A stretch of 64,000 nucleotides of DNA, from positions 5,580,001-5,644,000 of the forward strand of contig NC_088786.1 in the NCBI RefSeq assembly GCF_949628265.1, written 5' to 3'. The stretch comes from Cloeon dipterum. Its lineage: Eukaryota > Arthropoda > Insecta > Ephemeroptera > Baetidae. The notes below the pieces were generated by a model that was not told the origin of the DNA, searched no databases, and worked only from the letters and a program-made list of their open reading frames with translations. Positions 12,301 through 24,542 of this stretch are shown in pieces (the first letter of the stretch is position 1; every line of letters begins with the position of its first letter). Position numbers and translations under genes: made by a program.

Positions 12301-15252
12301 CTATTTTTATAGCGGTTTAATCAATTTATTTTCCAACTAAAGGATTTTTAATTTATGTTATTTAATCTTTGAAGTCAGAAATACATTATCGTACCTGCCT
12401 GAGCTCGATTAAGATATACCAGACCGATAAGTGGTTCGTCTCTTGTCACTCCGTTCAAATTATATACATGACAAATGGTTCAAAAGCACGCTCAATAGTG
12501 CGACAGTTTTTCAAAGCCCTGCTGCCAACTCGTTTGCACCCCTTTCCAGTGGCACGGGCTTATTATAAACTCCACCTGAGGAGAAAAAATAGACATTCGA
12601 ATGCGAGTGCCAATAATAACCCGATCTGTCACTCATCTCTTTCCTTCTCCAAATGACATTTCCACGCAGAGAGCGGAAGCGTACGTAATACTCTCGTCTT
12701 TCAAATCACAGTGCTCGTTTTAATTATAGAAAAGCTTCAGATTTCCACTTGCATGATCAAATTTTAACCCTGTCAAATATGTGTGCCGCTCCATTTATTA
12801 CAAATTTAACAACCACGCGCCGAGATGTGATTTACAGCGCGGATTGTTTATTTTACTCGGCGGTCGTTGAAAAAAGAGGAAGTAGAGTTGCCTCTAATTG
12901 AATTTATTATGTGCGCGCGCGAGTGTGGACGCCGCGTGCTAAATAGATAAATATTTATAGCAAAGGACGCGCATGCCGGCAAATGTCCCATTGTCTGAAG
13001 CCTTCCACTTTATAAACACACACGGCGTCGCTTCGGGTGGCGTCTCATTTTTAATTAATGGCCCCTCTTCTCACATACAACTATTAAGCAGAGGATGAAC
13101 GAAACGTGTTCAATGTCCAATTTTAAACTAAACAAAAATTAAAAATTAACGAAATCAGCAGGGGAAATATAGCAGATTTAGAAAAAGACTGTGCCAGTAT
13201 TCAGAAAAATATATGTGATTGTGGAAAAATAGATTCGCAAAATTAATTTATGCTGGAAATATTGTACGCCGTTGGCGTTAAATAAATATTCTATAATATT
13301 AATTTACACTAGATAATTGCAAATAAGATAGTTTGTATTTTATGTTTATTGTTTTACTATTGCCGTAGATATAGTGAATTGCATCAAACAAATACTTTAC
13401 AAATTGCACCACACAAGTAACTGCTTGCACAGGGTGAGGATTTAGATGATTGCAGTCTTTAAAAATCGTTTGCAGGTAATTTCAGGGGTTTTTAACATGA
13501 TGGTTTTTAATATGAAGTGATTTGCTAGTGCTATATCTAGAGACACATTTCTCATGTCTCTTAGAAACGTCTTTAAACGTTCACAGGCAAATAAATTAAT
13601 CACCTTTCTTTTATTTATTTTCAGCTTCAGTATATATAACTTTGAGTATTTAACCCATAATGCTGTTCCCTTTTTGGCCCCAAAATATACTAATAATTTT
13701 TTTAACTAATTTAATTTTCCTCTTCGTTTGGTCTGTTGGCATTAATCATTCATATTTTTCATTCATACTAATATGGGTCATAATATAACCGATATAACCT
13801 ATTAACTTAGGGGTGCAGTAGACAGCTTAAATAAAATATTTTTCGTACGTAAGAGCAGTATATACGAGAACCATCTTATTTCCTAAATTATCAAAAATGC
13901 TCTCATCATTTAATTTTTATTTTAATCTGTTTTTTCATGTATGTGCATGATTTGTTAATTGATTAAATATTGTACTTATTTTTAAATTTTTTTAAGATAA
14001 ACATACTTGGCCAGTCTGCCCCACAAGATCAACTGTGTCAAATATTCCTCCGCACGTGCACAAGAGAGCGCTTTTAAGTTTCTCTCTTTTAGCTGCAAAT
14101 TAACAGCCTGATCCAAATATTTTTCTAATCCTCCAATCAGCTGGCTCGATTTTGAGAGCGTCTTCAACTTCAAAGTCTCGAATGAAGGCGAAGTACATGG
14201 AAAAGTTTGTTTCACTCTTTCCTTCGCGGTGGCGGGAAGAGAGTTACTTGGGTAGCGACAGATACACTTGTTGTGATAAGGGAAATGAATGAACGGCAGC
14301 CTCTTTTCGGGAACGCGTGCCAAGATCTCAGCAACATCCGGGCGCCGCGCGTTTCGTTTCTCTCGTCGTGGATCAACCGAGGAGGCACACTCGACGAAAA
14401 GGAGGAGAATATCACCTTGACATCCGGCGAGGCGGCTGCTGGAAAAAAGTGTCAACCGCCTGCTTCCAGATTATGCGCCAAAAATATTATGTAAGATGTG
14501 TCGCTTTTGAGGCTGAAAACCACCGCACCAGCCGCATTTCCACACTCGCCGCCCGACGGGGAAACATTCATATTTTGTCCCTTCCAGTCGTGTTTTGATG
14601 ACATCGCGATCGCTCCACGAAACGCAAGAACCTCTCGTAAATTTAGACTCAAGGCTCGGGTATACGCCAAGGAATGAAATTACGAGAGGGTTGAAAACTT
14701 GATAAAATGGTTTTTCCCTTTATTTATGGGTGGCTAAGCGCTTTCAAGAGCATCAAAAGTTGAGAAAAAAATGTTAGAAGTAAGAAAAATACAGTTCATA
14801 TATAATTTTAAATTAATTCAGTGGATTGTATTGGATTTTCGTTCTTTATTAGGTAAATGGCACAAATCGATTTGTCTGTCAATGAATTTGGGAATTCATG
14901 TCTTCACTCGCTGAGGAGGGATATATAAATATGCCTAACAAAATAAGAGGCTGAAGTCACGCGAACTTCTGTATAATCTCTTTAAATTTTGCAATTATTG
15001 TCATTTTAACAGGGGAGTCAATATTAATTCTGGGTATACTCGATGAAAATTAAAAATAATTTCAAATGTTTTTATCCCAAAAGGAACTGCCTGCGTGACT
15101 TTATAAAAATCAATAGGGAAAACATACCTCCAAGCATTGGACAGAGTAAGAAATATTGATTATCTCCCACCACACCATTCGTTTAACTAAGTAAGTGCCT
15201 CGTAGCAAACTTGCAGACGATTTTGTCTTTTAAAAATTGTCTTGCAAGTGCA
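3322..15252. other. Gene desert with GC-rich islets
   Basis: No multi-exon gene could be assembled in these 12 kb. GC-richer blocks of a few hundred bases recur at about 3440-4110, 5140-5560, 6440-6850, 7310-7980, 8640-8960, 9840-10300, 10600-10980, 12790-13080 and 14180-14660, separated by very AT-rich DNA. Several blocks hold clustered TAATTA or ATTAAT cores, for example 7440-7560 and 10160-10230, which can bind homeodomain proteins. The longest frame (13982-14455, minus, 157 codons) matches nothing I recognise and overlaps competing frames, so I do not call it a gene. The region could hold distal enhancers or untranslated exons. Confidence 0.5.
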
Positions 15253-16898
15253 ATGAAGCCGGTTTTTGAAACGAACCAATGTGCTTGGCTGCAAAAGATC
15301 AATGCAGCTACAGGTTCGCTGCATGGTTTGAAAAAACGTTAGCGATAATTTGAATAATTTTAATACAGGTGTTTTCATCTCGAAGGAAAAATACACACAC
15401 GCTGAGGGAATTTCGAAATTACTGTGGGAAGTGATTGTAATAATTTTCATCGTAGGCATTCCAGTTTCAAATATTCCATACTGGAGATACACGTTTATTG
15501 GAAAGTCATCAAGTACCGCGCTGATCGTGTGTAATTTGTCCATGATTCTGCATTATACCGTGATCGTTTGTAGAAGCATCGATATGGTAAGCCACAAAAC
15601 AAAGCTGAGAAGATTTCTGAAGACAGTGGACCGTATTCTCGAAAGCAACGAGTACAGGTATTATTAAAAATTCAGATATTTAGCATGTAATTTTATTATC
15701 GCATTATAAATTATAGCGCTGACCAAAATAACATCAAAAAAGAAACGCGGAAAATACTAGGAATGATTTTTATGTGTCAAATATTTATCTTGCTAGGATC
15801 TCAAACAATTTACTTTCTGGCTATGCCTTCATTTGACACTGATTATCAGACCTTTGATTCGGTAGAGTACGAAATCTTTGGAGGCTACTTGGAATATGTG
15901 GATTACACGAATATATGGATTCAAATTCTCACAGTAGCTAATTTCCTAATGAACGTATTCATGTGGATCAAAATATACGCCATGGACTGCTTAATTTACT
16001 TCTTCATCGTGCTGATAGCAAAGGAAATTAATTTGCTGCGAAAAAGCTTTTCCTTCCGCCAGTTTAGTTCGCCGTCTTGCAAGAGCTTTGCAAAATGGAC
16101 GCGGCAATTTGAAAGCATTAAAAGGTTTATTCTCTCAGCAAAGAGCGCTTACTTTGAGTTATGGTCCTTTCGTTTGCAGTTTTCTGGTCGATTTTAATGA
16201 TTTGTTCTCTAATCAAATCATGCTGGCAATTTTTGACCAAATCCTCGCACTTTGTTTCACTGGCTACATCTCAGCAAAGGTGTAAACAGCTTACAGGTTA
16301 AATTAATATCTTATTTCATACGTTCTTTGTGTAGTACTTCACTCGATCTGTTGTGCTGGCAATGGCTACTGTCTTTTTAAATGGGTTTACGCAGAATTTG
16401 ATCTACTGCGTTCTCGGTCAGTCCATAGTAAACGAGGTAAAAGCATGATTTTGGGTTTCTTAATTTTAATTTGCCATGCTCAAATGTTTTATTATTTCAG
16501 TGGTTTAAACTGAAACTTTTTTCAAACCATTTAGAACCTTTGTTCTAATTCGTTCATTTTCACACTAATTAAAAAACAAGAAATGAAAATCCTCAAAACC
16601 GAGGAGCAAAAAGCTCACAATTATTGTTTTGTAGGATATTACCTGATTTTCGCACAGCAAAAAGTGTTATGATATTCATTAATAACTTATTTCTGACAAG
16701 GCCGAGGAGCTGATGAGCCAGTTGTCATCTGGAAATTGGTCGAGACAGAATATGTTTCCGGTGTGCCATGTTTTGCTCTCCACCGTGAAGAGGAATTTTA
16801 CTCTCTGCATTGGAAATTTTTTCACTCTGAACATGGAGTTCTTCGCGTCGGTAGTTGGAATTGTGTTCACTTATTTCATGATTTTGCGCCAGTTTTGA
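15253..16898 (+). CDS. Gustatory receptor, unit 1 of tandem array (intact, 385 aa)
   Basis: Six coding exons: 15253-15313, 15369-15657, 15717-16124, 16180-16279, 16335-16436 and 16701-16898, all with GT-AG introns of phases 1,2,2,0,0. The product is a predicted seven-helix membrane protein of 385 residues, a usual length for insect gustatory receptors. It ends TYFMILRQF, matching the TYhhhhhQF signature in the last helix of that family, which forms ligand-gated cation channels in taste neurons. The start is the ATG that opens a 61-nt first exon, the same length as in the paralogues. Exons 1-5 are clearly diverged from units 2-4, while exon 6 is almost identical to theirs. A polyadenylation signal AATAAA lies at 16922. 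The ligand cannot be inferred. Confidence 0.85.
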
Positions 16899-17345
16899 AC
16901 GTAATGTTATGCACTTCACGAAATAAATTGATTTTCTGAGAAATAATACATTTATTTCACAAAGATCTCGCTGTAATAATATTATATTATATGACCTATA
17001 TTCAGGGTCAATTGCAATAGCCTTTTTTAAGTATTATTTTCCCCTTTTAAATTGATTTTGAATAGTTTTCATATATGTTTCTATTATTATCACTCAGTTA
17101 AATAGCATCATTGAACAAACTCAATAGCGACACAAGACAAATATTTGCGTATAGTAAGTCTTCTCGAATGGTTGGATAGAATATAAAGGTATTAATAAAT
17201 TTTCAAAACAAATTCATTATATTATCTAAATGCATTAGAACGGAGAAAAAATATTGATTCTTTTCCACTATTCAATTTGTTCGAGTACCTTATGGCAGAC
17301 AGTTCTGACATTTCTCATCATTGGAAAATTTGTTGCCAAAGTGGA
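16899..17345. other. Spacer of the Gr tandem repeat (units 1/2)
   Basis: Contains the AATAAA signal of unit 1 (16922-16927). The following ~440 bp of AT-rich sequence recurs, with substitutions, between units 2 and 3 and partly between units 3 and 4, so the duplication unit includes the upstream and downstream flanks. No independent gene is seen. Confidence 0.7.
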
Positions 17346-18936
17346 ATGATGTTGTTTTTCAAAACAAAACAATTTACTTGGCTGCAAAAGATACATGCAG
17401 TTACAGGTTCGTAATACGGCCGCCGAATTAAATTAAAGCATAACAATTTTTCGGATTTAATAGGATTTTTCATACCTTGTAAAGGAACAGATGATAAGGC
17501 AGGGAGCTTGAATTCGGTGTGGGAGGTGTTTGTGATATGTTGCATTATCGCAACTCCGCTGTTAAATATAGAAAAATGGAAGAACCTTTTTGATACATCG
17601 ACTAAAGCGATTATTATGATCATTGCATCCGCGATTCTGCATCAAGTTCTGGTTATATTTCGTAGCATCAATATTATAACTAGCAAAAGGAAGTTGAGAA
17701 AATTACTCTCGAAATTGAATAGTAATCTAGACAGCTCCGAAAACAGGTATAAAACTAAAATTGATAAAAGTTCAAAAATGATATAATTTAATTTAATTCC
17801 AGCATAGACCAAGATAAAGTTAAGAGGGACGCATCCAAAATATTAGGAAAAATAGGAGCTGGCCAAATGATAATTCTTCTAAGCTCTCAAATGTTTATTT
17901 TTCTTGCTTTCCCTCAGTTTGAAAATGATACAAAATCCATAAAAAACGAATTCAATTTAACAACTGAGGAAATCTCAACCTCGTCTTATCTATGGGATAT
18001 ATTTATTTTGACATTTTCCTCCCTGGTAAATTTTATCATGGTAATCAAAATATTTGCCATAGACAGCTTCATTTATTTTCTCATTGTGTTGATTGTTAAA
18101 GAAATTCATTTGTTGCGCAAAAACTTTTCCTTCGGCAAGTTCATTTCTCCGTCATGCGAGAGCTTTTCCCAATGGGCACGGCAATTCGAAAGCATTAATA
18201 GGTTTCTTTCGATGAAAGATAGCGTTATACGAGTAATATGAACCAAGCACCTTTGCAGTTTTCTGGCCGATTTCAACGATTTGTTCTCCATGCAAATTTT
18301 ATTTGCATTGTTCGACCAAGTTCTCGCACTTTGTTTCACAGGATACATCGCCGCAAAGGTAAACAGTCAATATACGGAACAAAGTCAATCCGTTTCTCAT
18401 TTCGCAATACAGCTATTTTCTAGAACTGTTCTCCTAGCAATGGCAGGCGTCTTTTTAAATGGGCTTGCGCAGAATTTAATCTACTGCGTACTCGGTCAAT
18501 CAATAGCAAATGAGGTGAGTACGATAAATTTTTTTTAAACTCAAAATTTGGCAGAAAGATATAATCCTCGAAATCTTGCAAAGGAAAATTATGATTATTG
18601 TCCTTATTTACACAACAGTATATCACGAAACAAGCAAAATAATTACTAATTTGTAATTTTCAATTATTAAATATCTTACCGTTCGTAGCGATTTTTTAGC
18701 ATCTCTGTAAAAAATTTATTTGTAATATTTTTGACAAGGCGGACGAGCTGATGAGCCAGTTGTCATCTGGAACGTGGTCGAGACAGAATATGTTTCCGGT
18801 GTGCCATGTTTTGCTCTCCACCGTGAAGAGGAATTTCACTCTCTGCATTGGAAATTTTTTCACTCTGAACATGGAGTTCTTCGCGTCGGTAGTTGGAATT
18901 GTGTTCACTTATTTTATGATTTTGCGCCAGTTTTGA
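17346..18936 (+). CDS. Gustatory receptor, unit 2 of tandem array (intact, 380 aa)
   Basis: Exons 17346-17406, 17464-17746, 17803-18201, 18259-18358, 18413-18514 and 18739-18936 join in frame to 380 residues. Introns 1-4 are only about 54-57 nt long, and phases match unit 1. Two consecutive ATG codons open the frame; I chose the first because it gives the shared 61-nt exon 1. The protein keeps the family's last-exon block and ends TYFMILRQF. Predicted role: taste-type receptor channel in the dendrite of a chemosensory neuron, with the N terminus inside. It is closest to units 3 and 4. AATAAA lies at 18960. No lesion is seen. Confidence 0.87.
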
Positions 18937-19374
18937 ACGTAATGTTATGTACCTCACGAAATAAATTGATTTTCTGATAAATAATACATTTATTTCACAA
19001 AGATCACGCTGTAATAATAATAATATGACCTATATTCAAGGGCCTTTTTAAGTATTTAATTTCCCCTTTTATTTTGATTTTTAATAGTTTTTCATATTTG
19101 TTACTATTATTATCATTTAGTTAAATAGCTTTATTGGACAAACTAAACAGCAACACCAGGCAAATATTTGCGTATAGGTATAGTAATTCTTCTCGAATGG
19201 TTGGATAGAATATAAAGGTATTAATAAATTTTCAAAACAAATTCATTCTATTATCTAAATGCATTATAAGCGAGAAAAACTATTGATTCTCTTCCACTAT
19301 TCAATTTGTTCAAGTACCTTATGGCAGGCAGTTCTGACAATACTCATCATTGAAAAATTTGTTGCCATTGGAGA
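18937..19374. other. Spacer of the Gr tandem repeat (units 2/3)
   Basis: Repeat-unit flank, similar along most of its length to the spacer at 16899-17345, including the AATAAA signal at 18960-18965. Nothing else is recognised. Confidence 0.7.
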
Positions 19375-20966
19375 ATGATGTTGATTTTCAAAACCAAACA
19401 ATTTACTTGGTTGCAAAAGATAAATGCAGCTACAGGTTCGTAATAGGGGCACTAATTTGAATTATAACAAAACAATTATTCGTATTTAATAGGATTTTTC
19501 ATAACTTGTAAGGGAACAGATGTAAAGGCAGGGAGCTTGAATTCGGCGTGGGAGGTGTTAGTGATATGTTGCATGATCACAACTCCGCTGTTAAATATAA
19601 AAAATGGATTAACGTTCTTGATAAATCGAATACAGCGATTCATTTAATAAGTGCATCCGTGCATGTGCATAATTTTGTGATTATATTTCGTAGCATTAAT
19701 ATGATAACTAACAAAAGAAAACTAAGAAAATTTCTCTTAAAAGTGAATAGCATTCTTGAAAGCTCCGAAAACAGGTATGAAACTAAATTGAGTGAAGTTC
19801 ATAAATTATTTGATTTCACGTAATTCCAGCATTGACCAAGATAGAGTTAAGAGGGACGCATCCAAAATATTAGGAAAAATAGGAGTTGGCCAAGTGATAA
19901 TTATTTTAAGCTGTCAAACGTTTGTTTTTCTTGCTCTTTCTCATTTTGAAAATGATAAAAAATTTATGAAAAACGAATTCATTTTAGCCACCATGGAAAT
20001 CACAGACTCATCTAATCTTTGGGGCCAGATTTATTTAGCATTTTCTTCCCTGGTGAATATCCTCATGGGAATCAAAATATTTGCCATAGACAGCTTTATT
20101 TATTTTCTCATTGTGTTGATTGTCAAAGAAATTTATTTGCTGCGCAAACACTTTTCCTTCCGCAATTTCATCTCACCGTCATGCGAGAGCTTTTCCCAAT
20201 GGACACGGCAATTCGAAAGCATTAATAGGTTTCTTTGGACAAAAGGGAACGTAATACGAGTAATTTGAACCAGCATCTTTGCAGTTTCCTGGCCGATTTC
20301 AACGATTTATTCTCCATGCAAATTTTATTGGCAATGTTCGACCACATTCTCGCGCTTTGTTTCACAGGATACCTCATCGCAAAGGTAAACAGTCCATATA
20401 GGAACCGTCAGATCGTTTCTCATTTCGCAACATATTATAGTTTTTTTCGAAAACTGTTCTCCTAATTATGGCAAGCGTCTTTTTTAATGGGCTTACGCAG
20501 AATTTAATCTATTGTATACTCGGCCAATCAATTGCAAACGAGGTGAGTATGGTTATTTTTTTATTTAAATTCGAACTTTGGCATATTCATATCTGTTTCA
20601 AACCATTTATCCTGGATATCTTGCAAAGGCAAATTATAATTATTGACCTTATTTACACAAAAGTTGATCACAAAGCAAGCAAAAATTACTAATTTATAAT
20701 TTTCTAAATTCCCTACCGTTTGAAGTGAATTTTTGGGATCTCTGTAAAAATTATATTTTTTCTACAAGGCGGACGAGCTGATGAGCCAGTTGTCATCTGG
20801 AACGTGGTCGAGACAGAATATGTTTCCGGTGTGTCATGTTTTGCTCTCCACCGTAAAGAGGAATTTCACTCTCTGCATTGGAAATTTTTTCACTCTGAAC
20901 ATGGAGTTCTTCGCGTCGGTAGTTGGAATTGTGTTCACTTATTTCATGATTTTGCGCCAATTTTGA
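19375..20966 (+). pseudogene. Gustatory receptor, unit 3, frameshifted in exon 2
   Basis: The six-exon layout is preserved: 19375-19435, 19493-19774, 19830-20228, 20285-20384, 20441-20542 and 20769-20966. All splice sites are present and exons 3-6 are open. Exon 2 is 282 nt, while the closest paralogues have 283 and 289, which differ from each other by whole codons. After an A-run at about 19600-19605 one base is missing compared with unit 4, so the first third of exon 2 is in one frame and the rest in another. The shifted frame reaches a stop shortly after the lesion. This is the only disabling change I found, so the copy is either a very young pseudogene or a sequencing error in a homopolymer. 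The last exon encodes the usual TYFMILRQF end. Confidence 0.75.
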
Positions 20967-21517
20967 TCCAACGATATTCTGTATCGAAAGTAGTGAACCA
21001 ATAACCAGAAACAGCCGATGGAAAGAATTAAATAATGCTTTTTTTCATAAAATGTGAAACCCTAAAATTATGCATGAAATTAGTTTTTTCAGTATCCGTG
21101 CAGATTAAATTAAAATTGACATGACTTCTTTCTCGTCCACAAAGTCACGAAATTTTCTTCCGGTTTTTGTTGCCTATAATGGTTAGTATATACCTCAGGG
21201 ACAGTAGCAATAGTTTTTTTTTTTTAATATTTAATATCCCCTTTTTAATTGATTTTTACTATTTTTTCATATATATTATTATCATTCAGTTAAATAGCAA
21301 CACGGACAAATATGTGTAGGCTTATAGTAAGTTTTCTCAAATGCTTGATGCAATGGAAAGTATATTAATCAATTTTCTAAACAACTTCATTTTATTCTAA
21401 AAGCATTAGGACGGAGTAAAAATATTGATTCTCTTCCACCATCCAATTTGTTCGAGTATCTTATGACAGACAGTTTTGACATTATTTCATCATTTAAAAA
21501 TTTGTTACCAAAGTGGA
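20967..21517. other. Spacer of the Gr tandem repeat (units 3/4), partly replaced
   Basis: The first ~220 bp after the unit 3 stop does not match the corresponding flanks of units 1, 2 and 4; similarity resumes near 21220. This insertion or replacement explains why this repeat period is about 100 bp longer than the others. The AATAAA present after units 1 and 2 is missing at the equivalent place. Confidence 0.6.
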
Positions 21518-23083
21518 ATGATGTTGATTTTCAAAACCAAACAATTCAAATGGCTGCAAAAGATAAATGCAGCTACAGGTTCGTAATAGCGCCGCCGATT
21601 TGAGTTAAAAAATAACAATAATTTTTCGTATTTAATAGGATTTTTCATACCTTGTAAGGAAGCAGATGATGCAAAGGCAGGGATATGCTTGAACTCGGCT
21701 TGGGAGGTGTTAGTGATATGTTGCATTATCGCAACTCCACTGTTAAATATAAAAAACTGGAAGAGTGTTTTTGATAATTCACCTACTATGATTATTATAA
21801 TCAGTACATCCATGATTCTGCACCATGTTTTGGTTATATTTCGTAGCATCGATATGATAACTAACAAAAGGAAATTAAGAAAATTACTCTCGAAATTGAA
21901 TAGCATACTTGAAAGCTCCGAAAACAGGTATAAAACTAAAATTGATAAAAGTTCAAAAATGATATAATTTAATTTAATTCCAGCATTGACCAAGATAAAG
22001 TTAAGAGGGACGCATCCAAAATATTAGGAAAAATAGGAGCTGGCCAAGTGATAATTATTTTGAGCTGTCAAACTTTATTCTTACTTGCTTTGCCATATTT
22101 TGAAAAAGATGCAAAATCCTCAAAAAACGAATTCATTTCAGCCACCAAGAAAATTTCAAACCCATCTAATCTTTGGGGTCAATTTTTTTTAACATTTTCC
22201 TCCCTGGTAAATTCTATCATGGTAATCAAAATATTTGCCATAGACAGCTTCATTTATTTCCTCATCGTGTTGATTGTCAAAGAAATTCATTTGCTGCGCA
22301 AAAGCTTTTCTTACCGAAAGTTAATTTCACCGTCATGCAAGAGCTTTTCCCTATGGGCACTGCAATTCGAAAGCATTAATAGGTTTCTTTCGACGAAAGG
22401 TAGCGTAATACGAGTAATTTGAACCAAGCATCTTTGCAGTTTCCTGGCCGATTTCAACGATTTGTTCTCCATGCAAATCTTATTGGCAATGTTCGACCAA
22501 GTTCTCGCGCTTTGTTTCACAGGATACATCACTGCAAAGGTAAACAGTCAATTTATAGGAACAAAGACAATCCGTTTCTCATTTTGCATTATAGTATTTT
22601 ACTAGAACTGTTCTCCTAATAATGGCAAGTGTCTTTTTTAATGGGCTTGCGCAGAATTTAATCTACTGCGTACTCGGTCAATCAATAGCAAACGAGGTGA
22701 GTATGGTAATTTTTTAAACTCAAACATTCAAATTTGTTTCAAAGCATTCATCCTGGAAATCTTGCAAAGGCAAATTATAATTATTTACCTTATTTGCACA
22801 ACAATATATGTACAAAATTACTAATTTATAATTTTCTAAATTCCTTACCGCTTAAAGTAATTTATTGCAATATTTTTTTGACAAGGCCGACGAGCTGATG
22901 AGCCAGTTGTCATCTGGAACGTGGTCGAGACAGAATATGTTTCCGGTGTGCCATGTTTTGCTCTCCACCGTGAAGAGGAATTTTACTCTCTGCATTGGAA
23001 ATTTTTTCACGCTGAACATGGAGTTCTTCGCAACAGTAATTGGAATTGTGTTCACTTATTTCATGATTTTGCGTCAGTTCTGA
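21518..23083 (+). CDS. Gustatory receptor, unit 4 of tandem array (intact, 382 aa)
   Basis: Exons 21518-21578, 21639-21927, 21984-22382, 22440-22539, 22595-22696 and 22886-23083 join in frame to 382 residues, with the shared phases 1,2,2,0,0. Exon 2 is 289 nt against 283 in unit 2, a two-codon difference near its start. The product is a seven-helix gustatory receptor ending TYFMILRQF. It is the closest match to units 2 and 3 and served as reference for the unit 3 frameshift. Its 3' flank is cut short: about 75 bp after the stop the sequence passes directly into unit 5 coding sequence. A possible AATAAA lies at 23129. Confidence 0.87.
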
Positions 23084-23174
23084 ACGTTATGTAATGTACC
23101 TCACGTAATATATATCGATTTTCTGATAAATAAAACATTCATTTCACAAAGATCACGCTGTAATTATATGGTCC

Positions 23175-24542
23175 ATGATACCCTTCCTGGAGGACGTTGC
23201 CCGGCGAATAAGCGTCAGGGCGGTAGGACCCACCGTGTTCACTATGCTGCTTTACGCAACGGCTCTCACCAGATATACCCACGCTATCGTTGCGAGGAAA
23301 AAGTTTTGTTCGCTGTTCGCTCAAGTTAACTCGATCATCAACTGCAAGCCCTTTGAGTGCGCAGCTAAATATTAAGTTTATCTTTTTTTTCAAATACTTG
23401 TGCAATGATTAAAACCAGTCACGATTGAAAGCAAAGTTTACTAAAAGAGCCATGCATGTACAAGAAATAAGTGACTTTTTTCACCGCGCTCTCTAAAGAA
23501 GTGAAAAATGAAGTTTTTTCCACGAAACACGACTGAAACACGATTTTACTTTTTTATACAGGAGCCATCAAAAGGAGAATCTGGATAGCACGTGCAAGAG
23601 GGTGCGAAACATGCTTTTTGCACAATTGCCTTTGTTCGTGTTGGCCAACTCTGCGATTTCATATTTCGGATACAAAATCACAACTAACCGAGAGGGGTCT
23701 AACGTGTTTAACCAAATGGAACTCGAGCTGCTAGGACGGGCTGGACAACCTGAATTGTGGACACCGAGAGAAACGCTGTCCGTTTTCCTCAACGTGATTT
23801 TAAGCTACATGGTACCACTCAAGTTAATCACCTTGGACGCTCTGCTGCATTTGTTCTACGTATTTATTTGCGACCAAGTAGATTTTCTAGAAGACCAGTT
23901 CGACCTCATCACAAAAACTGGAAGCGCTGAAGCACAAGCGACTTTGCAAGAGTGGCTTTCGCTCTTTTCAAAAGTGAAACGGTCTCCATAGCCTTTTCTT
24001 TCAATAAAACAAAAATAATATTAATAACGCTTTCAGCCTGATGATTGATGTAAATGACGCATTTGCCTTTCAAACCGTATCTTTGTAACTATCAAATATG
24101 GCCATCATATGCTTTGCAGCTTATACCTCGGCAAAGGTGAATTCGAATATCAGATTTTTTAAATTTTTAATCAATATATGTTTACAGATCTTCTCGCTTT
24201 TCTTTTTTGTGACCATGATTGTCTTGACGCTGTTCTCTGTTTTGCAAACTCTTCTTTTCTGCACCAGTGGTCAAAAATTATTGAATTCAGTACGTATTTG
24301 ATGGCTATATAGATAGAGAGTCTGTATTTTGTTTTAAAATTTAGGCCGACAAGCTTTCAAGCCGACTGGCGAATATCTCGTTGGCGGACCAGCCGCTCGT
24401 TTCAGTGCATCACATTTTACTGGTAGAAACACAGCGGTCTTTTGCTGTTCGAGGAGGACCATTTTTTACGCTCAGCTTGGAATTCTTCGCGACTATCATT
24501 GGTGCTGTTTTCACTTACTTCATGGTTCTCATACAAATATAG
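23175..24542 (+). pseudogene. Gustatory receptor, unit 5, 5'-truncated with nonsense codon
   Basis: Receptor remains in the same exon scheme: part of exon 2 (23175-23356), exon 3 (23562-23981), exon 4 (24037-24136, exactly 100 nt as in the paralogues), exon 5 (24188-24289, 102 nt) and exon 6 (24345-24542, 198 nt). Exon 1 and roughly the first third of exon 2, which would encode the first membrane helix, are absent. The sequence upstream is the 3' flank of unit 4. Exon 4 has an in-frame TAA at 24086-24088. The exon 2 donor would be a weak gtgcgc at 23357. The C terminus ends TYFMVLIQI, so the final F of the motif is lost. The protein is divergent from both subfamilies. AATAAA at 24702. Confidence 0.78.

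Noticed and set aside
13982-14455. 157-codon open frame on the minus strand
   Set aside because: It is the longest single frame in the gene desert, but it overlaps competing frames on the other strand, changes from GC-rich to AT-rich composition along its length and shows no motif or splice context.
16679-16939. Antisense and alternate-frame open readings over Gr last exons (also 18696-18977, 20781-21004, 22852-23083)
   Set aside because: They recur only because the underlying Gr exon 6 is repeated; the sense frame carries the receptor motif and matches exon phases.
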